Shown here: in pieces, positions 45,259 through 56,769 of the stretch
Position numbering within the stretch: position 1 is the first letter of the stretch
Layout of the letters: each line of letters starts with the position of its first letter
Source: Anastrepha obliqua
Lineage: Eukaryota > Arthropoda > Insecta > Diptera > Tephritidae
Assembly (NCBI RefSeq): GCF_027943255.1
Contig: NC_072896.1
Span: 45,534,501-45,598,500, forward strand
Direction: 5' to 3'
Length of the DNA stretch: 64,000 bases
Translations under genes and position numbers: made by a program
The notes under the pieces: model-generated
The model's database searches: none
Seen by the model: the letters and a program-made list of their open reading frames with translations, nothing else
What the model was told of the DNA's origin: nothing

Positions 45259-45840
45259 TACATATGCACATACACATATAGTCTTAAATTAGGGTACGCA
45301 TGCTTGTAAGTTGTGCATACAAGAAATGAAAAAACTTTAATAAAGCCATCAACCAGCATTTAGGATTAGGCGACAACAATCGATTGCTGTCATTCGAGAT
45401 GCGTGTGTGAAGCTTTGGCATTTTGGTAAGTTTGCTTGCCATTTTAAATCAATTACTGTGGTACTGTTGACGTCGTTACGCTGACAGGCATATCGGCACA
45501 GCTGATGGGTGCTGATTTGTGGCAAAGGTTCTTTTAAAAACATTGTAGTGGGCATAAGGTTGCGCATACCCACATACATACACACAAATGTTAGTTTTGA
45601 GTAATTAATGTAATTAGATGTCATTTTTGCTATACAAATTTGTGTATAAGAACCGGAAGAGGAAAGTAAGGAAGCTTAACTAAGACCTTTATCAAGAAGG
45701 TACAGAAAAAAGTTTCAGAAATAATTTTCGAAAATTTTATGCATACAAAAGTGCATTTTTTTAGGGGAATATGCGTTTGCGCTTAAAATTTGTATATTGA
45801 TTTTTTTATGAAGTACCGCTTTGTACGAAGTTTTCTATGC
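45259..45840. other. No gene recognised
   Basis: AT-rich, and open frames lack motifs. Confidence 0.4.
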
Positions 45841-46250
45841 GCTTATGAAATAAAGGGTTTTCCAATAACAGGTGTTATTGTGAATGGATTGCGCTATCAA
45901 GAGATGATTAACGATCTTTTATGGCCGGAATTGGATGATATTGATCTGAACAACGTTTCTTTTCAACAAGACGGCGCTACGTGCCACACAAGCAACGAAT
46001 CCATTGATCTTTTACTGGAAAAGTTTCCGGACTGTGTTATCTCTCGAAGAGGTGATCACAATTGGCCACCGAGATCTTGCGAGCTTACGTCTTGTGACTT
46101 TTTTCTTTGGGGCCACGTGGAAGAGAAAGTCTACGCCAAGAGCCCAGGGTCGACCCTAGATGTAAAAGATGCAATTCGTGAGGCTATCGAGGACATAGGG
46201 CGGCCACTTTGCAATTCGGATATGGAAAATTTCATTTAGTTACGGATGAA
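45841..46250 (+). pseudogene. DD41D mariner, 5' end fused to C-terminal half
   Basis: Begins 'aaagggttttccaataacag', which may be a terminal repeat, and passes directly into VNGLRYQEMINDLLWPELDD, FQQDGATCHT (second Asp) and RSCELTSCDFFLWG (third Asp), again with 41 residues between the Asp pair. It ends MENFI then a stop, and the normal C-terminal 'GGHL' segment is absent. The first Asp and DNA-binding domain are deleted. Most like the copy at 9930. Confidence 0.82.
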
Positions 46251-46439
46251 GTCGGTGCTGCCAAGTTTTGTTACGTGGTTTCTATCGGCTTTTTGCAATC
46301 TGATTTATCGACTGTAAATATTAAGCGAAACGTCAATAGAGGAAACGTGCATATAAAAGTTGATAACGTGCCACTTTTTTTCAGAGTTCTGAAAACAGTA
46401 GATATTTGTAAGTCCTAGATTTAAAAAAATTAAAAATAA

Positions 46440-46712
46440 AATTAAAATTACAGTTAGTAGTAAAAAGAATAAGATGGCTTGGGCACGTGTTTGGAAGGCC
46501 CAAAAACAACACCAAAGGCAATTGCATTAAGCACTGTTGGAGGCTGAAGAAGAGAATGCAGAAAGAGATGGCTTGAAGATGTGGCAGTTGACCTTGAAAA
46601 GCTAAACTTGCGCCGGTGGAATGAGGTAGACTTAGACAGAGACAGATGCACAAGGTTGAGAATTAAGCAATGGTTCACCAAAGTCTGTGATGCTAAGAAG
46701 AAGAAGAAGAAG
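46440..46712 (+). pseudogene. Non-LTR element 3' end with (AAG)n tail
   Basis: Reading in mixed frames gives KIRWLGHVFGRPK, RWLEDVAVDLEKLNLRRWNE and VDLDRDR, then 'tgctaagaagaagaagaag'. C-terminal region of an endonuclease-reverse transcriptase. A separate subfamily from the 12196/48419 pair but with the same tail type. Confidence 0.75.
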
Positions 46713-46765
46713 TAAAAAGGTTGAAGTTGTAGAAGGTATTAAGGAAAGATATAAAAATACACGAA

Positions 46766-47275
46766 CGAGCACTCAAAGTGTAACCAATTAAAAGGACCAT
46801 AAATGTGGTTTGAAAATTTACTTTTATTCAATTCAAAGTGAATAATGTGTGAAAATAATACAAAATTAAGAATCAATTTACTTTTGCTCGATATGACCAA
46901 CTTTTGCCTTGATTATAGCCTTGAGACGGCCCAAAAACGAATAGCAAACCGCCCGAATCTCACTTGTCGGTATTTTGGACAACTCGCGGACATTGGCTTT
47001 TGCTTTGTCTTTGTCTTGTTTTTTATCCATTCTTGCTTCACTCGAGCTTTGTGCAATGGTGCCGAGTACTGTTGAAACGTCCATGGTCTGCCACCGAAAT
47101 GTTTGTCTGCCCACGGTTTCGAAGCAACCTCGATAATATTTCGCATTTACCTTAACGCCAGGCTTGATGAAAACGATTGGAGAGCGCCCATCTGCGGTTA
47201 TAGCGGCCCAAACCATTACCTATGGCGAGTGCTGCCTCCTGGTGGCCAATCGATGACTCAACTTCTCGTATGACA
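46766..47275 (-). pseudogene. maT-like transposon, copy E
   Basis: The terminal region 'gcactcaaagtgtaaccaat' is followed on the minus strand by MVWAAITADGRSPIVFIKPG, VNAKYYRG and, after a shift, KPWADKHFGGRPWTFQQ, HKARVKQEWIKN, then RLKAIIKAKVGHIEQK at the C-terminus. The second catalytic Asp is Tyr (QQYSAP). The N-terminal half is gone where a mariner begins at about 47280. Confidence 0.8.
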
Positions 47276-47339
47276 CATGGTAAACAAACTGCTTCGACAC
47301 ATTAGTGATTTGGTTTTGGTATCATATACTTTTGGCTTT

Positions 47340-48375
47340 GTGAAAATGTCTGATTTTGTGCCAAATAATCGTAGTTTGCGGGAAGTGTTGATTTTCCTCT
47401 TTCATTCGAAAAAAACGGTGGCTGAAGCGCATCGAGAGCTACAAAAAGTTTATGGAGATGCTGCTTTAAGTGAAACAACGTGCCGAGATTGGTTCCGTCG
47501 CTTCAAAGACGGTGATTTTAATGCTGACGACTGTCCGCATGAAGGAAGGCCAAAAACCTTCGAAGACGTTGAATTGGAGGCATCGCTCAATGATGACCCA
47601 TATCAAACGCAAGAGAGCTGGCTTCTGTATTAGGAGTTACCCGCCAATCCATTCCCAAGCGATTGTATACTTTAGGAATGATTCAGAAAAAGGGGACTTG
47701 GGTTCCTTATTTAAAAGCAAGGGATGTTGAACTTCGTTTATTCGCCTGTGAACAACTGCTTCAGCGGCAAAAAAGGAAGGGTGTTCTTCATCGCATCGTG
47801 ACGGGTGGTGAAAAATGGATTCATTACAGCAATCCAAAGAAAACAAAGTCATGGGGATTGCCCGGTCATGCTTCTACGTCGTCACCTCGGCGGAATATTC
47901 ACGCTGCGAAGGTTATGCTACGTATTTGGTGTTATTTATTATGTAGAGTTAAAACCAAGCGAAGCCATCACTGGGGATCGGTACCGACTTCAATTGAAGC
48001 GATTGAGCCGAGCACTGAGGTCGCAATACGGGGAGAGGCATGAAAAAGTGATTCTACAGTATGACAACAATGGGAAATCCTGCCCCACCCGCCATCTTCT
48101 CCAGATATTGTGCCGTCCGATTATCACCTGTTCCAAACGATGGCACATGGTTTAGGTGACCAGCAGTTCCATTCATTTGGAGACATCAAAAAATGGCTTG
48201 ATCCATGGATAGCCTCAAAAGATGAACAGTTTTACTGCGACGGTATACGAGATCTACCAGAAACATGGAACAAAGTAGTAGCCAGCGATTGGAAATAATT
48301 TCAATGATTCACTTGTAACCATTTTTTCAAAATAAAGTATTTTCATCAAAAACACTGCGAGAACTTAGTTACGCA
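47340..48375 (+). pseudogene. Mariner DD34D-type, internal deletion
   Basis: MSDFVPNNRSLREVLIFLFH and CRDWFRRFKDGDFN (DNA-binding part), then after a shift YTLGMIQKKGTWVPYLKARD, RKGVLHRIVTGGEKWIHYSN (first Asp changed to Gly). A later shift gives AITGDRYRLQLKRLSRALR, QYDNN (second Asp) directly followed by PPSPDIVPSDYHLFQTMAHG (third Asp) with about 20 residues between the two Asp missing. Ends KVVASDWK then TAA. 'ctgcgagaacttagttacgc' at 48354 looks like the right terminal repeat. No left repeat was found. Confidence 0.85.
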
Positions 48376-48418
48376 CCTAATATTTCTTGGCGATGCCGTA
48401 GAGAAGTCATGTATCCGT

Positions 48419-48750
48419 TTTCTTCTTCTTCTTAATTGGCGCTATAACCGCTTACGCGATTTTGGCCGAGTTTAACAAAGCGCGCAAATCGTTTCTTTCT
48501 CGTGCTAACCGGCGCCAGTTGGACACACCAAGTGAGGCCAAGTCCTTCTCCACCTGATCTTTCCAACGCAGAGGAGGCCGCCCTCTTCCTCTGCTACCAC
48601 CAGCTGGTACCGCATCGAATACTTTCAAAGCCGAAGCGTTTGTATCCATTCGGACGACATGACCCAGCCAACGTAGCCGCTGGATCTTTATTCGCTGCGC
48701 TATGTCTATGTCGTCGTAAAGCTCCGTTTTAACAGAGCAAAATAACACAA
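48419..48750 (-). pseudogene. Non-LTR element 3' end with (AAG)n tail
   Basis: The frame is open from ELYDDIDIAQRIKIQRLRWL through GHVVRMDTNASALKVFDAVP, WRRLARERNDLRALLNSAK to the stop, followed by 'ccaattaagaagaagaag' on the minus strand. Same family as 12196-12392. This is the cleaner copy. Strongly 5'-truncated (about 330 bp). Confidence 0.85.
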
Positions 48751-49490
48751 AAAGAACTTTTTAAAGGACGTTTCTGACCTTTACGTGGTCCGTGATCCTG
48801 CCTTTTGGTTGCATGCCAAAAGGTATAACATTTTCTATTACTTGACAGCCTTAAATAAATCAATCGTTTTGTACGGATGTATGCATGCGTACAAACAAAG
48901 TCATACATTTTCACAAATATCATCACAAAGCCATTCCTGGCGAAATTTCATTCCAAGTGCATACATATGTATGAATATGAACCCATCTACAAAATACATC
49001 TACCTACACCTACACACAAGTGGATGTGAAACTAAAATATCAAACATATCAAAGTTCGCAGTTAAAATATTTGAATAAATCATAAAAGTGTAGCGAATGC
49101 TTTGGTCCCTGAAAAACTATTCACTGCAGTGCTGAAGTTTGTGTTTGTAAGCGATATTTTTGCTGCTACCATTGCATTTTTTTTTCTATTACATATCATA
49201 CATATATGACTCTTTTCATACTACTTGATGAAAATGGGAGTAAATGAGCGTTAGTATAATAAATAAGAGCCAATGTTATGGTCGCACTTTCAAACACATA
49301 CACTCTGCCACGAGGTCTGTTCAAAAATATTATTATTATAATTATAAGAATATTTAGTACTGCGACCTGAAAAATCTATTGTGCCACCTTCACAGATTCA
49401 AAGAATTTCTCTGAGCGCAACTTCTTCAATAAATATTAAAATTTATCCTGTTTTATTGAGTTTTATTTCCTATTCTGAAAACCCATTACG
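48751..49490. other. No gene recognised
   Basis: AT-rich with short catacat-type tracts. Confidence 0.4.
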
Positions 49491-51045
49491 AGATTTTGAT
49501 GGAGTTTAACAGTGCGCGCCAGTCGTTTCTTTATCGTGCTAAGCGGCGCCATTTGGACACACCAAGTGAAGCCAAGTCCTTCTCCACCTGATCTTTCCAA
49601 CGCAGATGAGGCCTTCCTCTTCATCTGCTACCACCAGCTGGTACCGCATCAAATACTTTCAAAGTCGGAGCGTTAGTATCCATTCGGACGACATGACTTA
49701 ACCACCGAAATTGTTGAATCTATATTCGTTGCGCTATGTCTATGCCGTCGTAAAGCTCATACAGCTCATTGTTCCATCGCCTACGATACTCGCCATCGCC
49801 AACGTGCAAAAGTCCCAAAATCTTGCGCAGAATATTTCGCTCAAACACTCCAAGCGTCGCCACATCCACGCTTCTGCGCCATACGTTAGGACACGCATGA
49901 TGAGAGCCCTGTACAGTGTTAGTTATGTTAGTCGAGAGAGGGTTTACTACTCAATTTCCTACTTAGTAGCACTTGTTGGCAAGGGAGATTATACGTTCGA
50001 TTTGTAGGTTGACATTGTTATCGGTGTTAATGCTGGTTCCTAACATAACGAAGTCTTTTACAACCTCAAAATCATAACTGTCAACAGGTGCCGATACGTA
50101 AGTGCGCCGACTGTTTGTTTGATGACAGGAGATACTTAATTTTGTCTTCGTTCACTTTCATTCGTTCATTCGCTTTGCCTCTTAATCCAGTTTGGAAAAG
50201 GCAGAACTAGTAGCGCGGTTGTTAAGGCCGATGATGTCAGTATCTTATAAAAAAATTGTATCTGAGCGATTAAGTTCTGCGGTTCGTACGATCCTCTCCA
50301 ACATCAGGTTAAAGAAGTTACACGACAGCGAGTCAGCCTGTCTGAAACCTCGTTTGGTATCAAACGCCTCACAGAGGTCTTTTCCAATACTGATGGCGCT
50401 GCTGGTGTTGAGCAACGTCATTTTGCCAATCCGTATTAGCTTTGTGGGGATACCAAATTCAGACATCGCGGAATGCAGATAACTCCTGGCCGTACTGTCG
50501 AATGCAGCTTTGAAGTCGACGAAAAGATGGTGTGTGCCGATCCTCCTTTCATGGGTCTTTTTCAAGATTTGGCTTATTGTGAATATTTGGTCGATGGTAG
50601 ACTTTCCAGGTCTAGAGCCACACTGATAAGGTCCAATCAGCCTTTCACACAATACGCTCGCTAGAACCTTATAGGCGATATTTATTAGACTAATCCCGCG
50701 GTAATTGGCACAGATTGCAGGATTACTTTTCTTATGGACTGGGCGGAGCACACTTAAATTCCAATCGGCAGGCATGCTTTCATCTGATCATGTTTTGCGT
50801 ACAAGTTAATGCATGCACCTTACCAGCTCCTCACCGCCATGTTTGAATAGCTCAGCCGGCAGTCCGTCGGCGCCCGCGGCTTCGTTGTTCTTTAGCCGCG
50901 GGTAGTGAAACGACAGTTCTGTCATCAACGATTGAGGTATCGGGATCTTCACATTCTCTGTGACATGCACAGCTGTCACTATTTAACAGGTTCGAGAAGT
51001 GTTTCCTCCACAATTTAAGTATGCTCTGGATGTCAGTCACCAGAT
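49491..51045 (-). pseudogene. Non-LTR reverse transcriptase, catalytic YADD deleted
   Basis: The frame at 50245-50775 reads MPADWNLSVLRPVHKKSNPA, ICANYRGISLINIAYKVLAS, THHLFVDFKAAFDS (first Asp) and RGFRQADSLSCNFFNLMLER. The expected YADD segment is missing: SDTIFL is followed by DTDIIGLNN in another frame. The C-terminal part (49491-49900) gives RNIFGTF, GVCVQMAP-like and PAGG relics related to 48419. Upstream pieces include LWRKHFSNLLNSDS (50852-51040). Confidence 0.85.
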
Positions 51046-51339
51046 CGAAAAATATTTACATATGAATATTTATTCATGATTATCTATTTTGGCGCCTTCA
51101 AGCCCACGTAACATTCGGATATACATAATACATTTGCGTCAACGTTTTTTTCAATGCTTGGAAGGCTTTTGATATGCGCTTTTTGTATCTAAGTGGATGG
51201 CTAAGGTTTGATTGCGCTGTTGTTTTGGCCAAAAAAGTACATGTGAAGTTTCAGATATTAAATACTAATTCTGAATTACAGAGACACATATAAGTACATA
51301 TGAATATACATATAGTAGTTCAGGATATTTATATGCATG

Positions 51340-51500
51340 CAAGGTGGCGCAAAATTAATCACTCTATCGGAAGAGCGGATGAGCAATGGAGCGCGTAGAA
51401 GTCAAAATAAAGATTTACATCACTCAAAATCATTTTTGTTTTTATTTACTAAAGTAGTTATTCAAAACTAAAATTGGCTGAATAATTTTGCGCCATATTG
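51340..51500. mobile_element. Short mariner-type miniature element
   Basis: 'caaggtggcgcaaaattaat' and the complement of 'caatatggcgcaaaattatt' form inverted ends of a 161-bp element. The ends closely resemble those of the DD41D mariner at 41443 (GGCGCAAAATTAA in common), so it is probably a deletion product of that family. Confidence 0.7.
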
Positions 51501-52420
51501 TACAGACATACAACCATATACGTATATATTTGCAGCAGCATAAAAGGACAGTAGCCTTCAAGATGGTGTTTGTTTCATTCGCAATTGAATATCCTTGCCT
51601 CAAGTGCGAAAATAGTTTCCCGAAACACTTGCATGCAAACATTCTCACCACTGAATTTAGTGCAAGATTTATTGCAATTTCTAGTTATAATCCAAGTCAA
51701 TTAAGTTCTTGATTATTTCCTCCGAAATTCATTGTTTTTGTTTGTAACATCGTAAGCTAAGTATCATAGAAAAGATCTTAACTATTGTAGAAAAATACAA
51801 AAACTTAAAATATACACAGACTCGGAAAATTAACTTTTTCTATGTATGCACTTACTTGGAAATGTATAGAATTTAATACATTTTATTTTCGGAAGAGAAA
51901 TGCGTATCTTCGAAATGCACAATAAACTTGAAGTATTGCCATTGAATCCATTTTTAGTTTTGTTGAGTGAAGCTGCAATAGTCGTAAGTTTAAATATTTG
52001 TGCATATTTTGCTAAATGATCGCATAAATATTTATGGAAAAATTCTCCTTCTATAAAACAAGAGTTTTGCTATGTTGCTTTCACTGCAAGTAGCTTGCCT
52101 TAGACATACATACATACGAGTACATCTGTATGAAGTGACATGTATTTGCAAGCCAGTAAGAATTTAGTAATTAAGAAAATATGTACGTAGATATGTAGAT
52201 TAAAGTGGGAGTCAAAGTGAATGCATCAAACAAACAAACAAAAAAAATCCTGAGCAGCATCGTACACGTGGTAGAAGTGAAACTTCTGTGTGTGAATGAG
52301 TGTGAATAACAGAGAGAGAGAGAGAGAGAAAGAGTGTGAGAGGAAGAGAAGGAGACAGGGATAATTTCAAAAGAAATACAACAGTATAAAATTTGTGTAA
52401 CCAAAATTCGATTTTATTAA
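51501..52420. other. No gene recognised
   Basis: AT-rich with an (AG)n run at 52311-52330. Confidence 0.4.
52311..52330. repeat. (AG)n microsatellite
   Basis: Ten AG units followed by a purine-rich stretch. Confidence 0.9.
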
Positions 52421-52516
52421 CTATATATGCATTATGCTATCATCTGTTGGTGGTTCAATTCGTAATACTAATATAATTGGTTTGTGATAGCTGAAATATG
52501 AAATATTATATCAATC

Positions 52517-53790
52517 AATTGTCAAAAAAGTCTTGCGGTATTTCCGCAAGCTTGTCCTTGCAAGCGCGTAGTTCTAGTTGTATTCGTCGCATCGGCTCAC
52601 GCTACAGCTTTTTGGCTCTTTTCACGTGCTAACACGTGTTTGATTAATTGTTGTTTGCTTTTAGTCGTTCGTGAGTTATAGCGTCGCAAACATGGAGCAA
52701 AATAAAGAGAAAATACGGCATATTTTACAGTACTACTACGATAAAGGCAAAAATGCATCTCATGCTGCCAATAAAATTTTTGCAGTTTATGGACCCGATA
52801 CAGTTTCCATTTCCACCGCACAACGATGGTTTCAACGTTTTCGTTCTGGTGCAGAGGTGATCGAAGATGTGCTACGGTCCGGAAGGCCTGTCGTCGAAAA
52901 TTGCGATAAAATGGCTGAATTGATTGAAAGAGACCGGCATAGTAGCAGCCGTAGCATCGGCCAAGAGCTGGGCATGAGTCATCAAACCGTTATAAACCAT
53001 TTAAAGAAGCTTGGATTCAAAAAGAAGCACGATGTATGGGTGCCACACGACTTGACGCAAAAAAACATTTTTGCCCGTATGGATGTATGCGAATCGCTTC
53101 TGAATCGCAACAAAATCGACCCGTTTTTGAAGCGGATGGTGACTGGCGATGAAAAGTGGGTCACTTACGACAGCGTGAAGCGCAAACAGTCGTGGTCGAA
53201 AAGCGGTGAAGCTGCCCAGACGGTGGCCAAGCCTGGATTGACGGCCAGGAAGGTTCTTCTGTGTGTTTGGTGGAATTGGCAGGGAATCATCCACTATGAG
53301 CTGCTCCCCTATGGCCAAACGCTCAATTCGGACCTGTACTGCCAACAACTGGACCGCTTGAATGCAGCACTCATGCAGAAGAGGTCATCTTTGATCAACA
53401 GAGACCGAATTGTCTTCCATCAGGACAACGCCAGGCCACACACATCTTTGGTGACGCGCCTGAAGCTCCGGGAGCTCGGATGGGAGGTTCTTTTGCATCC
53501 ACCGTATAGTCCGGATCTCGCACCAAGTGATTACCACCTATTTCTGTCCATGGCGAACGAGCTTGGTAGTTGGAAGTTGTCCTCAAGAGAGTCCTGTGAA
53601 AATTGGCTCTCCGAGTTTTTTGACAATAGGGAAGCGAGCTTCTATAAGAGGGGCATTATGAAGTTGGCATCTCGTTGGGAACTCGTCATCGAACAAAACG
53701 GCGCATATTTGACTTAAATCGTATTATTATAACCAATTTTATGAACAATTGAATATTCAATAAAAATACCGCAAGACTTTTTTGACAACC
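52517..53790 (+). mobile_element. Near-complete mariner (DD34D) inside the Helentron
   Basis: Ends TTGTCAAAAAAGTCTTGCGG (52519) and the complement at 53769-53788 are almost identical 25-bp inverted repeats. TA follows at the right (53791-53792), and the left TA has mutated. 1.27 kb, full length. It disrupts the endonuclease gene, whose reading frame continues on either side, so it is younger than the Helentron copy. Confidence 0.93.
52692..53717 (+). CDS. Mariner transposase, intact 341 codons
   Basis: ATG at 52692 (MEQNKEKIRHILQYYYDKGK) gives 341 residues, the usual mariner length. Upstream codons are open but lack ATG. Order: N-terminal helix-turn-helix (SISTAQRWFQRFRSG), second one (SIGQELGMSHQTVINHLKKL), WVPHDLTQKN, RMVTGDEKWVTYD (first Asp), IVFHQDNARPHTS (second Asp) and YSPDLAPSDYHLF (third Asp) with exactly 34 residues between the last two. 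No stop or frameshift. The protein would bind its terminal repeats and move the element in the nucleus by cut and paste at TA. The irritans subfamily is likely, by general resemblance. Activity is not shown by sequence alone. Confidence 0.93.
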   Translation: MEQNKEKIRHILQYYYDKGKNASHAANKIFAVYGPDTVSISTAQRWFQRFRSGAEVIEDVLRSGRPVVENCDKMAELIERDRHSSSRSIGQELGMSHQTVINHLKKLGFKKKHDVWVPHDLTQKNIFARMDVCESLLNRNKIDPFLKRMVTGDEKWVTYDSVKRKQSWSKSGEAAQTVAKPGLTARKVLLCVWWNWQGIIHYELLPYGQTLNSDLYCQQLDRLNAALMQKRSSLINRDRIVFHQDNARPHTSLVTRLKLRELGWEVLLHPPYSPDLAPSDYHLFLSMANELGSWKLSSRESCENWLSEFFDNREASFYKRGIMKLASRWELVIEQNGAYLT

Positions 53791-54885
53791 TATATATGTA
53801 CGTGATTCAATATTTTCTAGATAACGTGTGAAAATTGTATCTAATGTATTTCCGGATTTTGTTGCTGATTCTTTAGGGTTATTGTTTATCTGCAAACCGA
53901 ATGTTTCTCGAAGAAATTGAATCAACGGCAAAGAATCATTGGATCCGAAATTTACGTTGAAATGTCCCCCGAGAATCAATGGAATTTTGTCTTCGCCTCT
54001 TCCAACTGCATTTGCACCTGCGTGGCTGTAAATCAGTAGTGAGCGGTGAATGAAATATATTATGTCATCAAGATTTTGGTTCGGTGAGATATAGATGGCG
54101 GCTATGACAACAGTTTTTCCATTCAGCGTTTGACATTCTGCAATGCAAACATCGCCAACTGGTGTGACTGTTAATGAATATGACTGAGACTGCCTTGCAG
54201 TCATTTCCATGTTTTTATTTACGCCATCATCTTGATTGTGGTAGATTGCCACACCGCCAGCTCTAACATTTAGTCGCTTATATTTGATGACGCAATTGAA
54301 ATTTGGTATACTAATATCCTCGTTATTGTTTAACCAAGTTTCGGACAAAAGTACTATACTCGATTTGCGGATGACAGAGTCTGTTAAATCTGCGGAATGT
54401 GCTCGTAGGCTCTGACAATTAAGAGTATATACAGATAGCCCTCTTCTCTGAGTCATGAAATCGATTATTTGTTTATCCACAGTTTCCAGTCTATTTAACG
54501 ATAGTCTCCGGAATTCATCTTGTAAATGAGACATACTGACTGATGCTCGTCGACCATGGTAGAATCTAAAATCATTTCCGTTTGTTATAATCCACAAGCC
54601 TTCAATACAAGTGACTCGTGATAAAGCAACGTAAACTAATGATTGCGAATGTTTTTTATCATATTCGTAAACAACTTCAGAATACGTGCTTCCCTGAGAC
54701 TTGTGAATGCTCGTCGCACAAGCACAAACTAATGGTAAATGTGATCGTTTAGCGTTAATCGTTTTGTTGTTGTTAAGCAGGATTGTTGATGTGCGTCGTC
54801 CGATTGGTACCGCTGTTTTACTGATATTATGCGCTGCAACATGACCAGCAACTTTTTTTCTGATTTTTCTCTGACACGTAACATT

Positions 54886-55357
54886 ATGATGTATAGCTCT
54901 CCTTCTCTTTCTCTCTTGTTATATATCTGTATACTCTGTCTTACAAAGAAGCCTATGTCTTAGGTATAGAAAATGTATAGCTATCTTTCTCCTTCTCTCT
55001 ACGTTGTATCTTTTTTTCTCTCTCGCGTAACGAAATCTCTAAACGTTACATTTTTTCCAATTCACTCTCCATTCTCGCTCAAATATCAGACCACCGCTAA
55101 AGAAGTTTCACTTCAAAAACAAACAAAAACAAAAGAAAAAAACAACACTTTATAAATACAAAACAAAAACCTTTTAAGTTTTTAAATGTTTTATCGAAAA
55201 CTCACAACAATTAAAATTATATGTATCGTTCCAGGCCTCTAGATAATCTTATAAAATCGGACGTAAATTTCAAGTCAAAGTTTGCTTTTTAGTTTTTTCC
55301 AATTTATTACATCTGCCAACTTTCGACACTTAGTCATTTTTATAACAATTATAGAAA
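54886..55357. other. Pyrimidine-rich tandem-like stretch
   Basis: 'atgtatagctctccttctct' (about 54890) and 'atgtatagctatctttctcc' (about 54974) start two similar CT-rich units of roughly 80-85 bp. This DNA truncates the Helentron helicase. The rest is AT-rich and unassigned. Confidence 0.45.
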
Positions 55358-55359
55358 TA

Positions 55360-56629
55360 ACGGGTGATTTTTTAGCTATTATCTTTTTAAACAGTTGGTT
55401 TGAACAGCTGACGCACGTTTCGTGTTTTGTTTCACTGTCAAACATCTTCAGGTCGAACAACGCTTGCAAATCATTGAATTTTAGTATAAAAATGCGTGTT
55501 CTGTTAAGAAAGTTTATGGCGCGTTTCTTCCATTTTGTGGTCAGTTTGATCGACCCACTGAAGCGGCTATTCGAGCTATTGTGACTAAATTTAGAACCAA
55601 ATTTACATTATTGGGCATCAAGCCACTAACACGCTTTCGTATGTAAAGTGCGAACTGAAGAAAATATCGCAGCTGTATCGGCCAGTGTTAATGATGACCA
55701 TCAATTATCAATTCGTTGCCCTTCGCAGCAATTGGGCCTCTGTTACTCAACAACGTGGAAAATTTTGCGAAAGAATTTAGGTGTGAAGCCTTTCAGAATA
55801 CAGCTGGTGCAAGAATTGAAGTCGAACGACGCAACGCAGAATTTTTGGTGAATGAGCTCTTGGAAAGTTGACCGAAGATCCACTTTTTTATCGAAAAATT
55901 GTGTTCAGCGACGAAGCTCATTTTTGGATCAATGGGTACGTAAATAAGTAGAATTGTCGATTTTAGAGTGAAGATCAGCCAGAAGAATTGCAAGAGCTAC
56001 CAATGTATCCAGAAAAGGTCACAGTTTGTCGTTTGCCGTTTATGGGCTGGAGGTATCATTGGACCGTACTTCTTCAAAGATGCTGCGAGTCGTATCGCAA
56101 CTGTGAATGGTGAGCGCTACCGTGAAATGATATCCAACTTTTTTTTTTTGTTTTTGCCCAAAATGCAAGAGCTTCACTTGCATGACATGTGGTTTCAGCA
56201 AGACAGTGCCACATGCCACACAGCACTCGTAATAATGGACCTGTTGAGAGGCGAGTTCAGTGAACATTTTATTTCACGTTCGGGACCTGTCAATTAGCCA
56301 CCCAGATCGTCTTTAGATTATTTTTTGTGGAGCTATGTTAAAGCTGATGTCTATTCAGACAAGCCTGCTTCAATTAACGCATTGGAAGACAACATTAAAG
56401 CATTTATATGTGAGATACCGGCCGAAACATTGGAAAGAGTATGCCAAAATTGCACTAACCGGATGGACCATTTGAAACGCAGTCGCGGTCAACATTTGCA
56501 CGAAATAATCTTCAAACACTAAATTATATGGACTGTACTATCGATTTAAATAAAAATTGCATGAATTTTTCTGAATTTTACGTGTGTTTTTTTGAAAAAC
56601 TTTCCTATAGCTCTTAAAAAATCACCCTT
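55360..56629 (+). mobile_element. DD41D-type mariner element with both ends
   Basis: ACGGGTGATTTTTTAGCT at 55360 and the complement of AAGGGTGATTTTTTAAGAGC at 56629 are flanked by TA (55358-55359 and 56630-56631). Full length at 1.27 kb, but the gene inside is broken. Confidence 0.9.
55436..56520 (+). pseudogene. DD41D-type transposase, several lesions
   Basis: Pieces: RPTEAAIRAIVTKFRTKFTL (in a shifted frame), RTEENIAAVSASVNDDHQLS, GLCYSTTWKILRKNLGVKPF, FYRKIVFSDEAHFWINGYVN (first Asp), WAGGIIGPYFFKDAASRI, MWFQQDSATCHT (second Asp), TAG, PPRSSLDYFLW (third Asp) and HLKRSRGQHLHEIIFKH at the end. A run of T at 56140-56149 expands the protein. The segment before LDYFLW seems short by about five residues, so the true spacing cannot be read. 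At least three frame changes. Confidence 0.88.
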
Positions 56630-56769
56630 TATATAAGTTTTAACACACCCATCGTTCGTGTGTTGGAAGAGTGCCAAAAAATTGGTATGAATACCTTTAA
56701 AAATGAACGTTCTTGTACTCGTTCATGTTTATAATAAAGTCGGATTTCGATGAAAGCGTATGTTGGGTG

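Larger units (their letters stand above)
52421..54885 (-). pseudogene. Helentron helicase C-terminus fused to endonuclease, split by a mariner
   Basis: The helicase end (54598-54880) reads CATSIHKSQGSTYSEVVYEY and SLVYVALSRVTCIEGLWIIT, typical of PIF1-like helicases. Without a stop it passes into an endonuclease: LSVYTLNCQSLRAH, IVLLSETWLNNNEDI, VIAAIYISPN, LILGGHFNVNF and NTLDTIFTRYLENIESR. A mariner interrupts at 53790. The last part resumes at 52516 as YFSYHKPIILVLRIEPPT and ends at TAG 52421. This joined order is known from Helentron-type rolling-circle elements. The usually conserved Asp in GGDFN is His. The Rep domain and helicase start are absent. Confidence 0.88.

Noticed and set aside
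52311..52360. Regular repeats as a CRISPR-like array
   Set aside because: Plain dinucleotide microsatellite without spacers, and the genome is clearly eukaryotic.
53395..53586. Minus frames across the intact mariner (52982-53586)
   Set aside because: All are shadows of the transposase on the plus strand.
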